Below are positions 24,196 through 36,581 of a stretch of 64,000 bases of DNA, piece by piece. Numbering within the stretch: the first letter of the stretch is position 1; each line of letters begins with the position of its first letter. Location of the stretch: the NCBI GenBank assembly GCA_024500155.1, contig CM044877.1:28552501-28616500 (forward strand), given 5' to 3'. The DNA is from Chenopodium formosanum. Its lineage: Eukaryota > Streptophyta > Magnoliopsida > Caryophyllales > Amaranthaceae. The notes under the pieces were generated by a model. That model saw only the letters and a list, made by a program, of their open reading frames with translations, made no database searches and had not been told where the DNA came from. The translations under genes were made by a program, and so were the position numbers.

Positions 24196-24770
24196 GTAAG
24201 TTTCCTTTACTTTGTCTCTAATTTTATTGTAAATTCCATATTTTCTTGAAACCAAAAAAAAATCAAATTGGGGGTTTTTAATTTTGAGCTTCCATGTCAA
24301 AATTCTTGCTATGAATTGACTTGTATATGGATGTATGTGTGTTTGTGAGCAATTTGAGACTAAGTTTGTGTGTTTTAGTGAGAAATTGAGCAAATCACCA
24401 TTTTTTGGTACTACTTGTGTGAAACGGTGTTCTTGTTGTTTATGTTGTTCTTTTGTGCTTGAAATAATGATATATTGGTTGTAGATCTTGTAAATATGCC
24501 ATGATCTTGTTGTTTATGTTAATCTTTTATTTTGTATGTGTACTATATCGTCATGGAGAACATAGTATCATGCAATTAGGAGAATATAGTATTAGTTCGT
24601 CATGGAGAAACTAAATACTAGAAATAATTCCATTATTTTGCTAATTTTTAGCCTTGAGGTAAAAATTTTGCGTATAATAGAAAATGCCACTTGAGGTAAC
24701 TGTTAAGCTGCTTTTGAATAAATGACTAAATAACTGATGCTAAGTATTTAGATTTTTATTTTTGAAATAG
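24196..24770 (+). other. 5'-UTR intron of antisense PMD gene (A)
   Basis: The donor GTAAGTTTCC follows ATCTAT, and the acceptor TTTTGAAATAG ends one base before the ATG at 24772. Element B has the same donor context (TCTAT|GTAAGTTTCC at 43746) and an acceptor one base before its own ATG. The position is conserved although intron length (575 against 470 nt) and sequence differ. Confidence 0.75.
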
Positions 24771-24771
24771 C

Positions 24772-27377
24772 ATGCCTAGACAACGGGATTGCGATCATTC
24801 TACTCGTGGCCGGCGTAAGGCTTTTCGGGAGGACACTCCCACAGTTCTTGAGGGCATGGACGACGATGTCCTAGAGACTGAGCCTCGCCCTTCTTTGAGT
24901 AGGTTCAGGTGGATTCCATCTCCGTGGTCGCCAAATGAGTTGGTTTTCTGTCGTGAGAACCACGTTTCTCACCGTCCACTTGCCGGCATTATCGATGGCA
25001 CGCTTCGCCATCATGGATCCGGAGCTGGAGATTTGGTCCCTAGCCTATATGGGATTATCACGAGGGATCCTATTACGAACGCCTTGTGGGAATCTGCTGG
25101 TTAAGTAGATTTTTATTCGGCGGTCAGAAGGTTTCACAACCTCTAGGGTAGTGGCCCGACAGTCGTTCGCGCGTTGTTGGAGTATTTTTGGGATACTACC
25201 AACACTTTTCACTTTTCTTGGGGGGAGATGACAGTGACCCCCATGGATTTTAGCATGATCAGCGGTTTACGATTCACCAATCGGGTCGTTCAGCAGATGT
25301 CTAACCTTACTTGGGGGCGGCTGAGGTAGCCGATTTGTTAGGTCCGGTCGTTCAGCACATCAGGACTCGGTTGGTGCCTTGAGGTGGTCCTAAGAGCGGG
25401 CGATCAAAGTTGGATTATGTTCTGGCTCATGTCTATGATATGGATGAGACATCACCTGAGCAGCTAGTGCGGATCTTCATTTTGATTCTCTTTTCCATGA
25501 CTCTTTCTCCTGATAGGAGTTCGCGTGCGCTCGTTTGCTACCTTCCTTCTTTGATCAGGACTAGCGAGATAGGATCCTTTAGTTGGGCCAGCCTTGGATA
25601 TGCTGATCTTCTCTTGTCACTACGTCATGGTTGTCGGCAGCTGAATGACCAAGCCCCTGTCACTGTATACGGTTTATGGAGAGTCATAGAGGTGACGATC
25701 TTTCTTCTTCTTTTTTCGTTTTAATTTGTTTGACTCATGTGCTCAGAGATTACTTTTCATTGCAGCTATGGTTCTATAAGTACTTTGTAGGATTGACCCT
25801 TCGACGGCGTCGTGGAGCGGTCCACGACATTCCTGTCAGAGCTAGCTGGCGTGACCGAGGCGAGTCACGAATGGAGTATGTCCCTACGTTACACGGGCTG
25901 CTACGCCGAGGCACCTCTTCTTTTAATGTAAGAATTGAATTTGTAGCCTGTTATTTTCTACCTTGACGTCATTTTCGGCGTTTCATTGTAACTTTTTATG
26001 GTTTTCAGGTTGCTATTGACATCCAGTATCGGCCTTGGGCTGGGATGAATGATCTTCCCAAGGCCTTGCAGCTTTCAGTGTACCGTACTATTTTTGTTGG
26101 TACTGGATGCTTTATTTGGTATCTTGGGGAGCGTGTTGTTTGTCACCACAGTGATGATCGCTTTGTGGTGCCCTTGTCTCCACCGGAGTCGATGCTGGAC
26201 TCACGCTTGCTTAGGGAGTTGATAAGCAGGGGAGAGCACTACACTTTTCCTTGGTAGGAGCTTGTGCGTATGGAGGGCGATTATTCGCAGAACTTGCTTC
26301 CCTATTTGGCTCTTCCACCCGTCCTCCTGAGGTATGATTTCTTCAGAGAATTTTGTCGCAAGTCTCTGTTTAAACCGTCGAATAACCTGAATATTCGATC
26401 GTATTTTCAGACAATTGTTTGCCGTGTGGGGAAGATTAAGGTCCCGCCTCAATCCGTCCGCTACCCGGGGCCGATCGGTATTACTGAGGATCATATTGCT
26501 GACGCGCCATAGGGTTTCAGACAGGCGCAGGAGTTTTTGCTTGATGTGTTTGAGCAGGTAAGCTTTTTGACATATTATTCATCCTTTTTAATACCGCTTG
26601 TTACTGATTTTTCTTTGCTTTGTTCTCAGTCTACTCACCCGGAGATGATGGGATTCATGAAGCTGGTTGACGCTTTGAACTACTTCATCATCAAGCTTCG
26701 GCGTGGTGCGAGTTTTCGGGGTGGTTCTGGCGATGTTCTAGAGGTACGTTAACTTTTTTTTATTTTTACCATTTGTTCTATCTTGCACCATTGACATCTT
26801 TTGATTTTGTTTCTTTTAGGAGCGACGGAGGTCCCGCTGGCGCTCGAGGCATAGAGGCTCGGATGAGGGGGAGCCTAGTTGTGGCAGACGATCTCCTAAG
26901 GTTCGTCAGGATTCTCAGTCTCAGCGGGAGCCTCAGCTTTTTCGGCCATTTCAGGAGGCTCAATGGCAACAGCCTCAGCTTTCCCAGCCATTCTAGCACT
27001 TTCAGGGTCATTAGCAGCGACATTCATCTTCACAGTCTTCACAGCCTTAATTCAGGCCAGTCATTACTCCTGTGGATACGGGTTTATACTCAGTTCCATT
27101 GTCAGGGGAGTTATCTCCACCGGTGCCGTGCTTGTTTTCAGTTCTAGTGTCTAGGACGATGCCTCCACCGACGCTTCCTACCTCTTGGAGTCATTATACG
27201 ACGTTTTCCAGTTGGACGAGCCTTGCTTTGAGTTTGACTGCTACTGGAGCTACAGGGACTAGTAGGGATACTACTCCTTGTACCCGGATGATGGCGGGAC
27301 TCTTTGGTTCACCGTTCCCATATTCACAGGCTGGAGATGACGCTGATCCTCACTCTTCTAGTTCTATAGATTCTTGA
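24772..27377 (+). pseudogene. Antisense plant-mobile-domain (PMD) gene of element A, spliced, disabled
   Basis: The start MPRQRDCDHSTRGRR follows the 5'-UTR intron. PMD features include PSPWSPNELVFCREN, HHGSG and a TTNTFHFSWGEMTVTP block (25199-25245). These resemble the PMD of plant MAIN/MAIL1-type proteins and of genes carried by plant transposons. Inferred exons are 24771-25691, 25766-25927, 26009-26557, 26630-26743 and 26820-27377, with GT-AG introns of 72-81 nt between them. The last exon encodes an R/S-rich then Q/P/S-rich tail. Disabling changes include a stop at 25102-25104, a frame change before 25410, TAG near 26256 and near 26510, and TAG in the last exon (26994 and about 27014). 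It runs opposite to gag-pol. Function is unknown; PMD proteins in Arabidopsis are linked to transposon silencing and genome stability. The AT-rich spacer 27378-27943 holds no gene. Confidence 0.8.
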
Positions 27378-27943
27378 CCGAGGGTCTTTATTTTGTACTT
27401 TGGTTGATGACACTTGACACTGCTTATGCATCTTGATTCACTTTGTACATTATTCACGGTTTATGAATTTATTAGTGTGTATTAGTGTGTGCTTGAGACT
27501 CATTGTGTGTGATTGTGTATTTATTAATGACTTGAAAAAAGTAAGTGGAGGGTACCGACCTTCCCCAAAAGAAAAAAGAAATAAAAAAAGGGACAAGTTT
27601 TACAACTCCTCAAAAATTAAAAGGAAAAATCAAAATAAGCATGGAAATGGGACAAATTTTACAACTTCCCCAATAGAAAAAGGAAAATAAAAAATAAAAT
27701 AATAATAAATAAAAAAGATAAATAAAAATATTAAAAAAAAAATAAAGTAATAATAAAATAAAATAATAATAAATAATAAATATTAAAAATAATAAAATAA
27801 TAAAATTAAAATAAAAATTAAATAGAGAATTTTATTAGGAATGAAACTCTCGAAAAACAGAATTAAAAGATAAACGGTGAAGACAAAATAATAAAAATCC
27901 GGATAAAAGTAGGTAAAGGATAAAAAAAAGAAAACGAGTGGGC

Positions 27944-28016
27944 ACCGCGACACGACACTGTACACTATGTCACGGCATAAATTCCCGTGACATGGTGGAA
28001 ATTCCTATGTCACGGT
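27944..28016. repeat. Phased dyad array upstream of the DUF7745-like gene (A)
   Basis: Units start at 27944, 27964, 27984 and 28004, an exact 20-bp period. The third, CCCGTGACATGGT, is closest to consensus. The array ends about 70 bp before the TATA box at 28088. Confidence 0.85.
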
Positions 28017-28087
28017 GCGCGTATTCAGCTGCGGTGTGGTTTGCGCATATAGAAAGATAGATTTTGAGTATTTCCAAGTGCTTTAGC

Positions 28088-28096
28088 TATAAAATA
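28088..28096 (+). promoter_or_regulatory. TATA box of the DUF7745-like gene (A)
   Basis: TATAAAATA lies 78 bp before the ATG at 28166. In element B, TATAAATAG lies 83 bp before the equivalent ATG. Matching position, with a dyad array just upstream in both, supports a dedicated promoter. Confidence 0.75.
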
Positions 28097-28165
28097 GGAC
28101 CAATATATTCGTGATATGCATAACTACGAAACATTAAATAATTAAAATTTCATATTTCAAGAATA

Positions 28166-29535
28166 ATGTCTCAGAATTTTGATAATATACTGCGCGACTG
28201 GTCTTATTCTTTGACTAATGGTGCCAAAAGAGAGTTGGAATTGTTTCATGTCAGAGGCCTATTAGCCTTGAGACATGTAGTGATTGACGAAAATGATTTT
28301 CTTAGGGCAGCTTTAGACTATTGGAGTCCAGAAACACATTGTTTTAAATTTGATTACGATGAAATCTGTCCCCTGCCGGAGGAATTTGGTGCCATATTTG
28401 GGTTTCCTGCCAGAAATCTTATAGCCATGCCTACACTACGTGAGTATTATTACCAAGACTTTGAACGTCATCTGAATCTGAAAGATCCAGATTTAAATAA
28501 AATAGTGTGTGGTAATGAGGTAGATTTAGAAAAACTTGAAAATTTGTATTTCAATCGCCCTGTCTCTAATTCTTATAATTTATACTGCAGAAGGGCTTAT
28601 AATTTGTGCATGTTTAGCAAGCTTTTATTTGCAAACGGTAGTGTAGGACATGCTTGTTTAGCGTTTGTGCTCTAAAATGTTGAATCTGGGAGATCTTTTA
28701 TGCCTACGTGCCTTGGAGAAACTTTGCGCGACCTTGACGAAGCAAAACCTGACAAGAAACCCGTCAGGAAGGGCTCTCTAGTACTGTTGCAGGTAAAAAC
28801 ATGCTATGAGTAGCCCATGTGACACAAAACTAGCACCGAGTCTGCAATTTTTTTTTTTTAAATTCTTCGACTAATTTTTTTTATATATATTTATTTTGCA
28901 TATTTGATTGATGGAGCGTTTAGAACTTTTTGAAGCCCCCGACGATATTGAAAAATATGGTCCAAATGATGTAGTCCGCAGGAAGAAGAATTACTCTGCG
29001 AACAATGATACTCCGTATTGTCGCGTTCCTAGTATTTCAAAGCTGACTTTTTATCGTCCTTCTCTATTGATGTGACAATATGGACTTGAACAAGTAGTTC
29101 CACGCTATAACGATAGTCCTCGTCAATTATTGTTGCATGAAAGTAACGTTCACAAGTACGAGGCTTATTGGATTGGAAGACCTTTGTGGACCATTTCTGC
29201 AAGTAACCAAGCTCCTCCTACCTTATCTAGTACATACAAGGCATGGTTGAATCTGAGAAGTAGAAGGGATCGAATTGGATCACACAACTTTGATGTGAAG
29301 GGCCATCTTGTAAGTAAGAAGGCACCTTATAATGCCTAAAAAGAAGAATTATGTGAAAGGAAAGGGTAAGGAAAAGATGGTTTATAGAGAGAAGCAATCG
29401 AAGAATTCTATGAAAGGTGAAAGGGGTGAAAGTTCGACTTGGGGTGTGACGGTTCGGGATACAAAAGACACATTGATGGTGAAGGCCGACCTAGTTTAAA
29501 GAGAAAAGGAGATTTCTAAAGTGAAGAAGGATTAG
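28166..29535 (+). pseudogene. Second antisense gene of element A (DUF7745-like), disabled
   Basis: The first exon encodes MSQNFDNILRDWSYSL and continues 169 residues. It has the pattern of a plant family of unknown function often annotated DUF7745: 'LRAALDYWSPETHCFKF', then 'CPLPEEFGAIFGFP' and 'YYYQDFERHLNL'. A stop (28673-28675) falls where element B reads on (ESGR-type continuation). A GT donor follows GTTGCAG at 28793, and a later exon contains MERLELF and RRKKNYS. It then reads, past a stop near 29072, through YEAYWIGRPLW to the end at 29533-29535. The acceptor of this intron is not clear and may be mutated (TTTTGCAT near 28900). The family name is recalled from pattern and should be confirmed. 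No catalytic motif is visible. Confidence 0.65.
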
Positions 29536-30088
29536 ATCAATATTCCTTTGCTTATATGATTTATATTTTTTATTTTTAAAATAAGGCGCATGATGCCAAT
29601 AATTGTAGTAACATTTATTTCAATAATAATAGCATATTTATTTTCGCCTTAAAAATTACAATGACTTATTTTTTATTTTTTTTTTATATCCGAGTAAAGA
29701 AGTCGGACGCAATGGAAGAATGACAAACATCGAACAAATAACAGAATTCGCAAAGTCTGCGCCACGGAACAATTCACCACATTTTTTTGCTGGAATTCCA
29801 CCGTGCAACGACAATTTTTTATTTTTTAATTTTTTTGATGCAATTCCACCGTGGCACGGTGGAAGCTGCTGTTCGACAGTGTAAGCTGACGTGCCGCGGT
29901 GGGTGTTGAACTGGCGCAATGTATGATTTTTCTCGCTTTAGCTCCATTTTGCTGTTTTGTGTGTTACTTGATTGACGGAGGAAGGATTTTATTTTTTAAA
30001 GTGGTTGGGCCCCCCTTCAGGGGTTGCCTACGTATCCTTAAAAGGAATCAGGCCAAACGTAGCTCTATTGGGTCATGAACCCATGCAA
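29536..30088. other. Spacer between the convergent DUF7745-like gene and gag-pol (A)
   Basis: The two genes converge here. The spacer holds dyad units at about 29799, 29848, 29868 and 29888 (best ACCGTGGCACGGT, 29848), T-rich runs, and a short block (30010-30080, TGCCTACGTATCCTTAAAAGG) that is also present in element C before its gag-pol end. No gene is seen. Confidence 0.7.
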
Positions 30089-33000
30089 CTAGGCATAAAA
30101 TTTCTTGAGTTGATCCAAGTTGGTTAAATTATGGAAACCGTTACCATCCCTGTCTACCAATTGTGCCGCTCCGGCAGACAAAATGGATTTAACGATGTAC
30201 GGACCTGACCAATTTGGTCTAAATTTTCCTCTTGGATCTAACACATTTTTGCAAAGTTCCTTAAGCACCAAGTCACCTTCCTTGATGTTCCTAGTCTTGA
30301 CTTTTTTCTTGAAAAGTTGCGCCATAGGCAGTTAGTATATTTGGACATGATGCAAAGCTGCCAAGCGTTTTTCTTCAAGTAAGACTAGTTCATCATATCT
30401 TGCTCTATTTTAGTCGACTTCATCTAGTTGGCTTTCCAACGCGATTCGGAGAGAAGGGATTTCGAGCTCTATTGGTTGTACAACTTCAACTCCATAGACC
30501 AAAGAGAAAGGGGTAGCCCCCGTTGATGTACAAACAGAGGTTTGATAACCCTAAAGGGAGAAATGTAGCTTACTTGTACAATCTTTGTAATTTTCCGTCA
30601 TCTTTTCGATGATAGTTTTCACATTTTTGTTGGCCAATTCGACCACACCATTTGTTTGTGGTCAGTAGGGTGATGATCTGTGATGCTTGCTATGGTATTT
30701 CTTTAATAATTCTGCGCACTCGGCTTGGAAATGCGTCCCATTATCGCTGATCATCTGATGAGGTACTGCATATCGACATATGATATTTTTCTAAATGGAT
30801 TGAGCTACATGTTTTGCCGTCAGCTTAGCATATGAGGCAGCTTCGACCTATTTCGTGAAATAATGGATTTCTACGAGGATGAGTTCATGCCCCCCTTGTC
30901 CTGGTGGCGTTATCTTTCCAATGATGTCGATACCCCAAGTAGATAAATGCCATGGAGAAGTATATGTGTAGAGAAGCGAAGGTGGAACGTGCTATAAATT
31001 TGCGTAGACTTGACACTTCATACATTTCTTGACGTATTCGTGAGAATCTCTCTCCATAGTAGTCCAATAATAACCTTGTCGTTGAATCTTCTAGACTAAT
31101 ATCTTAGCATTCATATGCGTTCCACATATGCCGGCATGAAGGTTTTCCATGGTTTTGTGTGCTTCTTTCTTGGCTATGCATAAGAGATTTCTCCCTAGTG
31201 CAGTCCTTTTGTGGAGTTCTTCCCTGATGAGCACATATTGTGAGGCTAGGAGCCTCAAAGCACGGTGTGCCCTTTTATCAATATTAGGAGGGTATTATCC
31301 CTTTGTCATGTAGTTAAGGATATCTGTATATCATGGCTCTTCATCTTCTTCTTGTGATTCTTGTTCATCATCAAGTGCGTGCACATAAGCCGGCTCATAT
31401 CTTCTTTCTATGGTCAATGGCATTCTGATTGTGTATGTTGGAATTTGCACCATTTATGCTAATTTAGCCAGTGTGTCGGCAAACTAGTTTTCTTCTATAG
31501 GCAAGTACGTATATTCCACTTCATCTAGTTGCTCCGTGAGAGTTTCAAGATGAGCTTGATACGTAGCGAGACTTTCACTTCTCACCTTCCATCTCTTGGA
31601 GATCTGATTAATGATTAGCGCTGAATCACCATAGATTATGAGCTTCTTAATTCCCAAGGCCACAGGTGTTTCTAATCCCAGGATGTATGCCTCGTACTTT
31701 GTGGCATTATTGGTGACATCAAAGTCGAGCTTCATGGAAATTTGGATATGCTCTTCAATGGGTGATACGAGCAAGACCCCTACACCACAACCCTTTTGGT
31801 TCAAAGCTCCGTCAAAATAAAGCGTCCAACTATTCTATTCGGTCAGGAGAAGATCTTCGTTTGGGAAATCATACTCATATACTTCTTTTTCAACTTATTC
31901 TAGTGGAAAATCTGCTAGGTAGTCAGAAACCGCAGAATAGTTGATGCCTTTTTGTGGTACAAATTTCAAGTCAAACTGAGCAAGGTTGATTATCCACCTT
32001 GATAATCTGCCATTGAGTGTGCTTTTTTGAACAAATACTTGAGAGGATCCATCTTGGACACGACATGCACTGTATGAGTAAGAATGTAATGTCTTAATTT
32101 CTGTGCGGCCCACATAAGCGCGAGACACAACTTTTCAAGTGGTGTGTATCGTGTCTCATATCCTTGAAGCTTCTTGCTCAAATAGTAAATTGCATTCTCC
32201 TTGCTTTCAATCTCTTGTGCTAGCATTGCCCCCATCGTTTCTCTTGTTACCGTAAGGTAGAGTCGAAGAGGAAAGTCAGGCATTGCCGGCGCTAGCACGG
32301 GTGGGTTTGGCAGGTACTCTTCGATTTTGTCGAAAGCTTTTTGGCAATCATCATCCCATGTGACTGGGACATTTTTCTTAAGCTTCTTGAATATAGGTTC
32401 ACATATTGCTGTGAGCTTTGATATGAACCTGCTTATATATTGCAGCCTTCCAATGAAGCCTCGAATTTCTTTCTCATTCTTGTGTGGTGGCATGGCCATG
32501 ATCTCTTTGAATTTTGTGGGATCTATTTCAATACCTCGAGAACTGATCACATATCCAAGTAGTTTGCCTGACGTGACTCCAAATGCACACTTTGCTGGAT
32601 TTAATCTCATGTTGTACTTGCGGAGTCTTTTAAAGAACTTGCGAAGTGCAATGATGTGGCCTGGGCGATCTCTTGACTTGACGATCATATCATCAACATA
32701 GATCTCCACCTCTTTGTGCATCATATCATGTAACAATGTTGTGGCTGCTATTTGATAGGTGGCACCTGCGTTATTCAACCCGAATGGCATTACCGTATAG
32801 CAATATGTACCCCATTGTGTGATGAATGTGGTTTTCTTCATGTCTTCCTCGGCCATTAATACTTGATTATATCCGGCGTAACCATCCATGAACGATAGGA
32901 GTGCATGGTTTAATGTGCTATCGACAAGAATGTCAATGTGAGGTAGAGGGAACCCATTCTGACCCTTCCATCCTTTTTCAGAATTGGAATCACATTTGCT

Positions 33001-36000
33001 ATCCATTCTGGATACTTGGATAATTTGATGAAACCTGCAGCCAATTTCTTTCTGATTTCTTCCTTGATTTTGAGAGCCACATCCGGTTTCAGGCGGCGCA
33101 ACTTTTGTTTGACATGATTCATACCTGGAATGAGCGATATTGTATGGTGAGCTATATACCTGCTCCTGGCATATCTTGGTATGACCAAGCTAATACATCA
33201 ACAAATTCACTAAGCAAGTTAATTCGCTCTTTGTGTTTGTCTTGACTTAGTGTTAATCTAATTTTTACTTCTTTGATAGTCGTATCATTGGAAATATTAA
33301 CTGTTATTTTATCTTCAATGATTGGTGTTTTATTTTTGTGTTCTTCCATTGCTTTTATTATTTCTTTGTCATTTTTATCATTAGCAAAGCAATATTGATC
33401 AGGGTTAGTGAAATGACACACATCGTAAGCAAAGGTACTCATTTCATTGAATTCATTGGTCATTACATCAAGCAGGGCAAGGTCAGCTGCAGCCTCGCCG
33501 GGATTATTTGGGATAGAAAGAGGAGACTCAACAAGAGACTCAGGATTAAGGGGAACTACATTAGAGTCTATAGCCGAAAGGGGGTCGGCCTTAGATCCTA
33601 AAGACTCGTCTTCAGACTTAGACTCAGACTTGGACTCAGACTTAGACGACGTAGATTCATCAAACATAGGACATTTGCCAGAGGTCACTTTCAACTTCTC
33701 TCCACTTGGCGTAGTGATCTTCACTGTCTTGCGCCATCCCTTTGAAACATTATCAGCCTAGACGATTAACTCATAGGGGTAAAAATCCTTACTTGATATG
33801 ACAGCTTGAATGAGCTTGGAATCATCATTGCAGGCTTGGGTTCATTATTTTTAGTCCAAAAAGAAGATTAATGTTCATATCATCAGAGTTTGGACTAGCC
33901 GGTTTCTCAGTTGTGAAGAGTTCTTTGCCTTCATCGACAAAGTCACAATCAAGGAACATCTCGAACCTTGGCTCGCACTTCCCATCGTTGACGAAAGGCT
34001 CAAAGAATTCATAGCATGGGAAGTTGTCCCCTTCTTTGATATACTGGCCATTGAGAGTGAATGGATATGGATCCATTGCCATTTACATCTTCATGATTCG
34101 AGCATTATTACAAGCTTTCATTTTTATGAGAGCTTGTGTCACATCTTCTTTTGACGGCTTGAATCCCAAGCCAAAGGTATCCTTCTTAAGTGCACCAGGA
34201 TGCCCCCAAAATTCAACCATTTTCTTTTTGATTCTGAGGGTCATTCCAGTGAAATTCCCTTGCTTCTTCATATTGGCATTAACATTGGTATTTGAATAAC
34301 GATCAAAGTCAAGTGACACTTCTCCTCTTCTTCGATCATGAGAACATCATCGAGCAAAAACCCCTAGAGATCTTCATCTTCCTCATCATGTTCGACGTGG
34401 ATGATGGGAGTATCGATGACTTAAATGCGCATGGAGGAGACATCAATGGTAATTGGAACCCCTCCAACTATGGCTTTTACTTTTTGGTGCAACGGCGATG
34501 GGATCGCCTTTAGCCCATGAAGCCAAGGACGACCTAGCAGCAGATTGAAAGAAGCCTTAATGTCCACCACCTGAAACTTGGTGCGACGTTCAATGGCTCC
34601 AGTAGTTATGTTTAGCATGATAGTACCCACGGCTTGGTGGCGAGTATTATCGTAAGCACAAATCCCTTGAGTTTAGGGAGTCAATTCTTCATTTTTTATG
34701 CCCAACTGCTTTGCAGTGCGGAGTGGGCATACATTGATAGAAGAGACATTATCAACCAGGATCATAGGAGCATTCATTTTCCTACATACCACAGTGAGGT
34801 GTAAGGCCTTTGTTATGTTGGTCCCCTTTCGGGGGCAGATCCTTGTCAGAGAAGGAAATAAGATTGCTAGTACTTGGCAATTCAGTAGTGAGAAAGTTGA
34901 CCAGTCCTTGAGGAGTCATATCATCATCAACTCCTATTTTCACTAGAGCATTCATCACAACATTTCGATGCTCGTGAGAGGTGACCAAAAGCTTCCATAC
35001 ATTCATTTCCACGTTTGTGTTTTGTCATTGTTTGACCACATCGTTGTTCACAGTGTTAATGGGATCAACTATTGGTTGTGATTGCGGTGGAGGTGGAGGT
35101 GGACTAGGCTGTTGCAACCATCCACTTCTGGTAAGAACCTTGACCTCAAGGTTTCCCCAAACATCTTCACTTATGCCAAGAGACAAACAGGCTATATCTT
35201 TAAGATAAATGTCTTCATCATCACTATCCCAAATTCCATTTATTTCTTCATAGTTTGAGACTAATACAACTTCTGGCAAAGGTTCATTCACAGGTTGAAT
35301 GAGTATTAACGGATCAAAGGAGACTTCAACTCCCATGATAGCCAAATCATCAGAAAGAAGACCTGTTTGAATATTAGGCTTCTTGCCCCCTGGAGGGACA
35401 AGAAATTAATTAGCATCAATCAGGTCTTGGATCGCATCCTTGAACCTCCAACACTTCTCAGTAGTATGACCCTTGCCTTGATGAAACTTGCAATGAGCTT
35501 TGAGTCATATGGGCATAATCAGTCCTTGACTATGCAAGTGATCAAAAGCAGCATCATAAGTCATTCCCAAAGGCGTGTAAACCCTCCTTTAACTTTGGAA
35601 TCTTTAAGGGTTATCATTAAGAGCCATTACATAATTGATATTGACATTGTTGGTAGCATTATTGGGCTTGGAAGAAGAAGAAGAAGGAGTGTCGTTCTTC
35701 TTGTTTTTTCAAGTGTTGTTGTTATTATTGTTTCTACCTGCAGTCTTCATTAGTTCATCTTCGATATTGATTCAAATGTCGTACACAGTGTCGAAGGTAC
35801 TCAAAGGCAGAAACGTCAAGTGTTGCTTGTACTTATGACTCAAATTTGCAATAAACAAGCGAACCATCTCTTTCTCTTTGGGAGGATCCACCGAGAGCGC
35901 AATTGTTTCTCTCCACCTTCTTAGGTAAGTAGTGAAGCCTTCATTCTCCTTCTGTTTGAGAATGGAGAGCTAACGTTCAGAAGTCTTGGCTTGGATTTTA

Positions 36001-36458
36001 CACTTGTAACGATTCATAAAGCTTTCAGTAAAGTCCTCCCAGGTCACAACATGTTAGGATTCCAGAGAGTAGAACTACTGTTGACAAGCATGCTCCAAGG
36101 AAAAAGGAAACACAGTAGGGAAGAGTGTCACATCTAATCCCTTAAGATCCATGGTCGTAGAAAAGGCCTTTCAGTGAAATAGCGGATTATCAGTAGGCTT
36201 GATCTTGGGAATATCAGCAATGGAAAACTTCTCAGGAAGTTTGTCCCTTATGGACGAAGAGGTTATAGGTTGCTCCACATAAGTGAATTCTTCAGAGATC
36301 TTACTCATCTGTTCTTTGATCTTGTCCATTGCAGCGACAGTGACATTGTTTTGATTGTCTTGCCCTACCGTGTTGACTCTAGTGGTGGGTGTTTGCAGCA
36401 TGTTGGACAACATTTCAATGGTCTTGTTGATGTTCTCGATATCTTCCTTAGTAGCCAT
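30089..36458 (-). pseudogene. Element A gag-pro-pol, decayed Tat type
   Basis: The minus strand starts MATKEDIENINKTIEML at 36458 and ends NLTNLDQLKKFYA at 30089. In order: gag (to about 35350), a P-rich linker, protease remains and a glycine-rich TFGLGFKPS segment (34290-34080). RT follows (33190-32200; ILVDSTLNHALLSFMDGYAGY, MPFGLNNAGATY, YVDDMIVKS), then Ty3 RNase H. A second, archaeal-type RNase H (31804-31484; NQKGCGVGVLLVSP, IYGDSALIINQIS) and integrase (about 31350-30300) complete it. The closest copy in the window is element C, same order and mostly the same residues. A has many stops and frameshifts; its longest open piece, 338 residues, covers RT. The second RNase H marks the Tat lineage. 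Confidence 0.9.
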
Positions 36459-36581
36459 TGGTTGAAAGTAGACTGGAGATGGATCTTGTGGAGCTAATTA
36501 TGGTGGTTTCCTTGTACGCCTCTTTGGTATAAGAGGTTGTTGAGGTATCGACTCGAACCATAACAATCTACCCCTAATTCT

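Noticed and set aside
32327..35838. Several plus-strand frames opposite element A gag-pol (also 53774-54073, 55407-55745 and 57789-58331 opposite C)
   Set aside because: They are shadows of the minus-strand polyprotein, whose RT, RNase H and integrase motifs fix the true strand.
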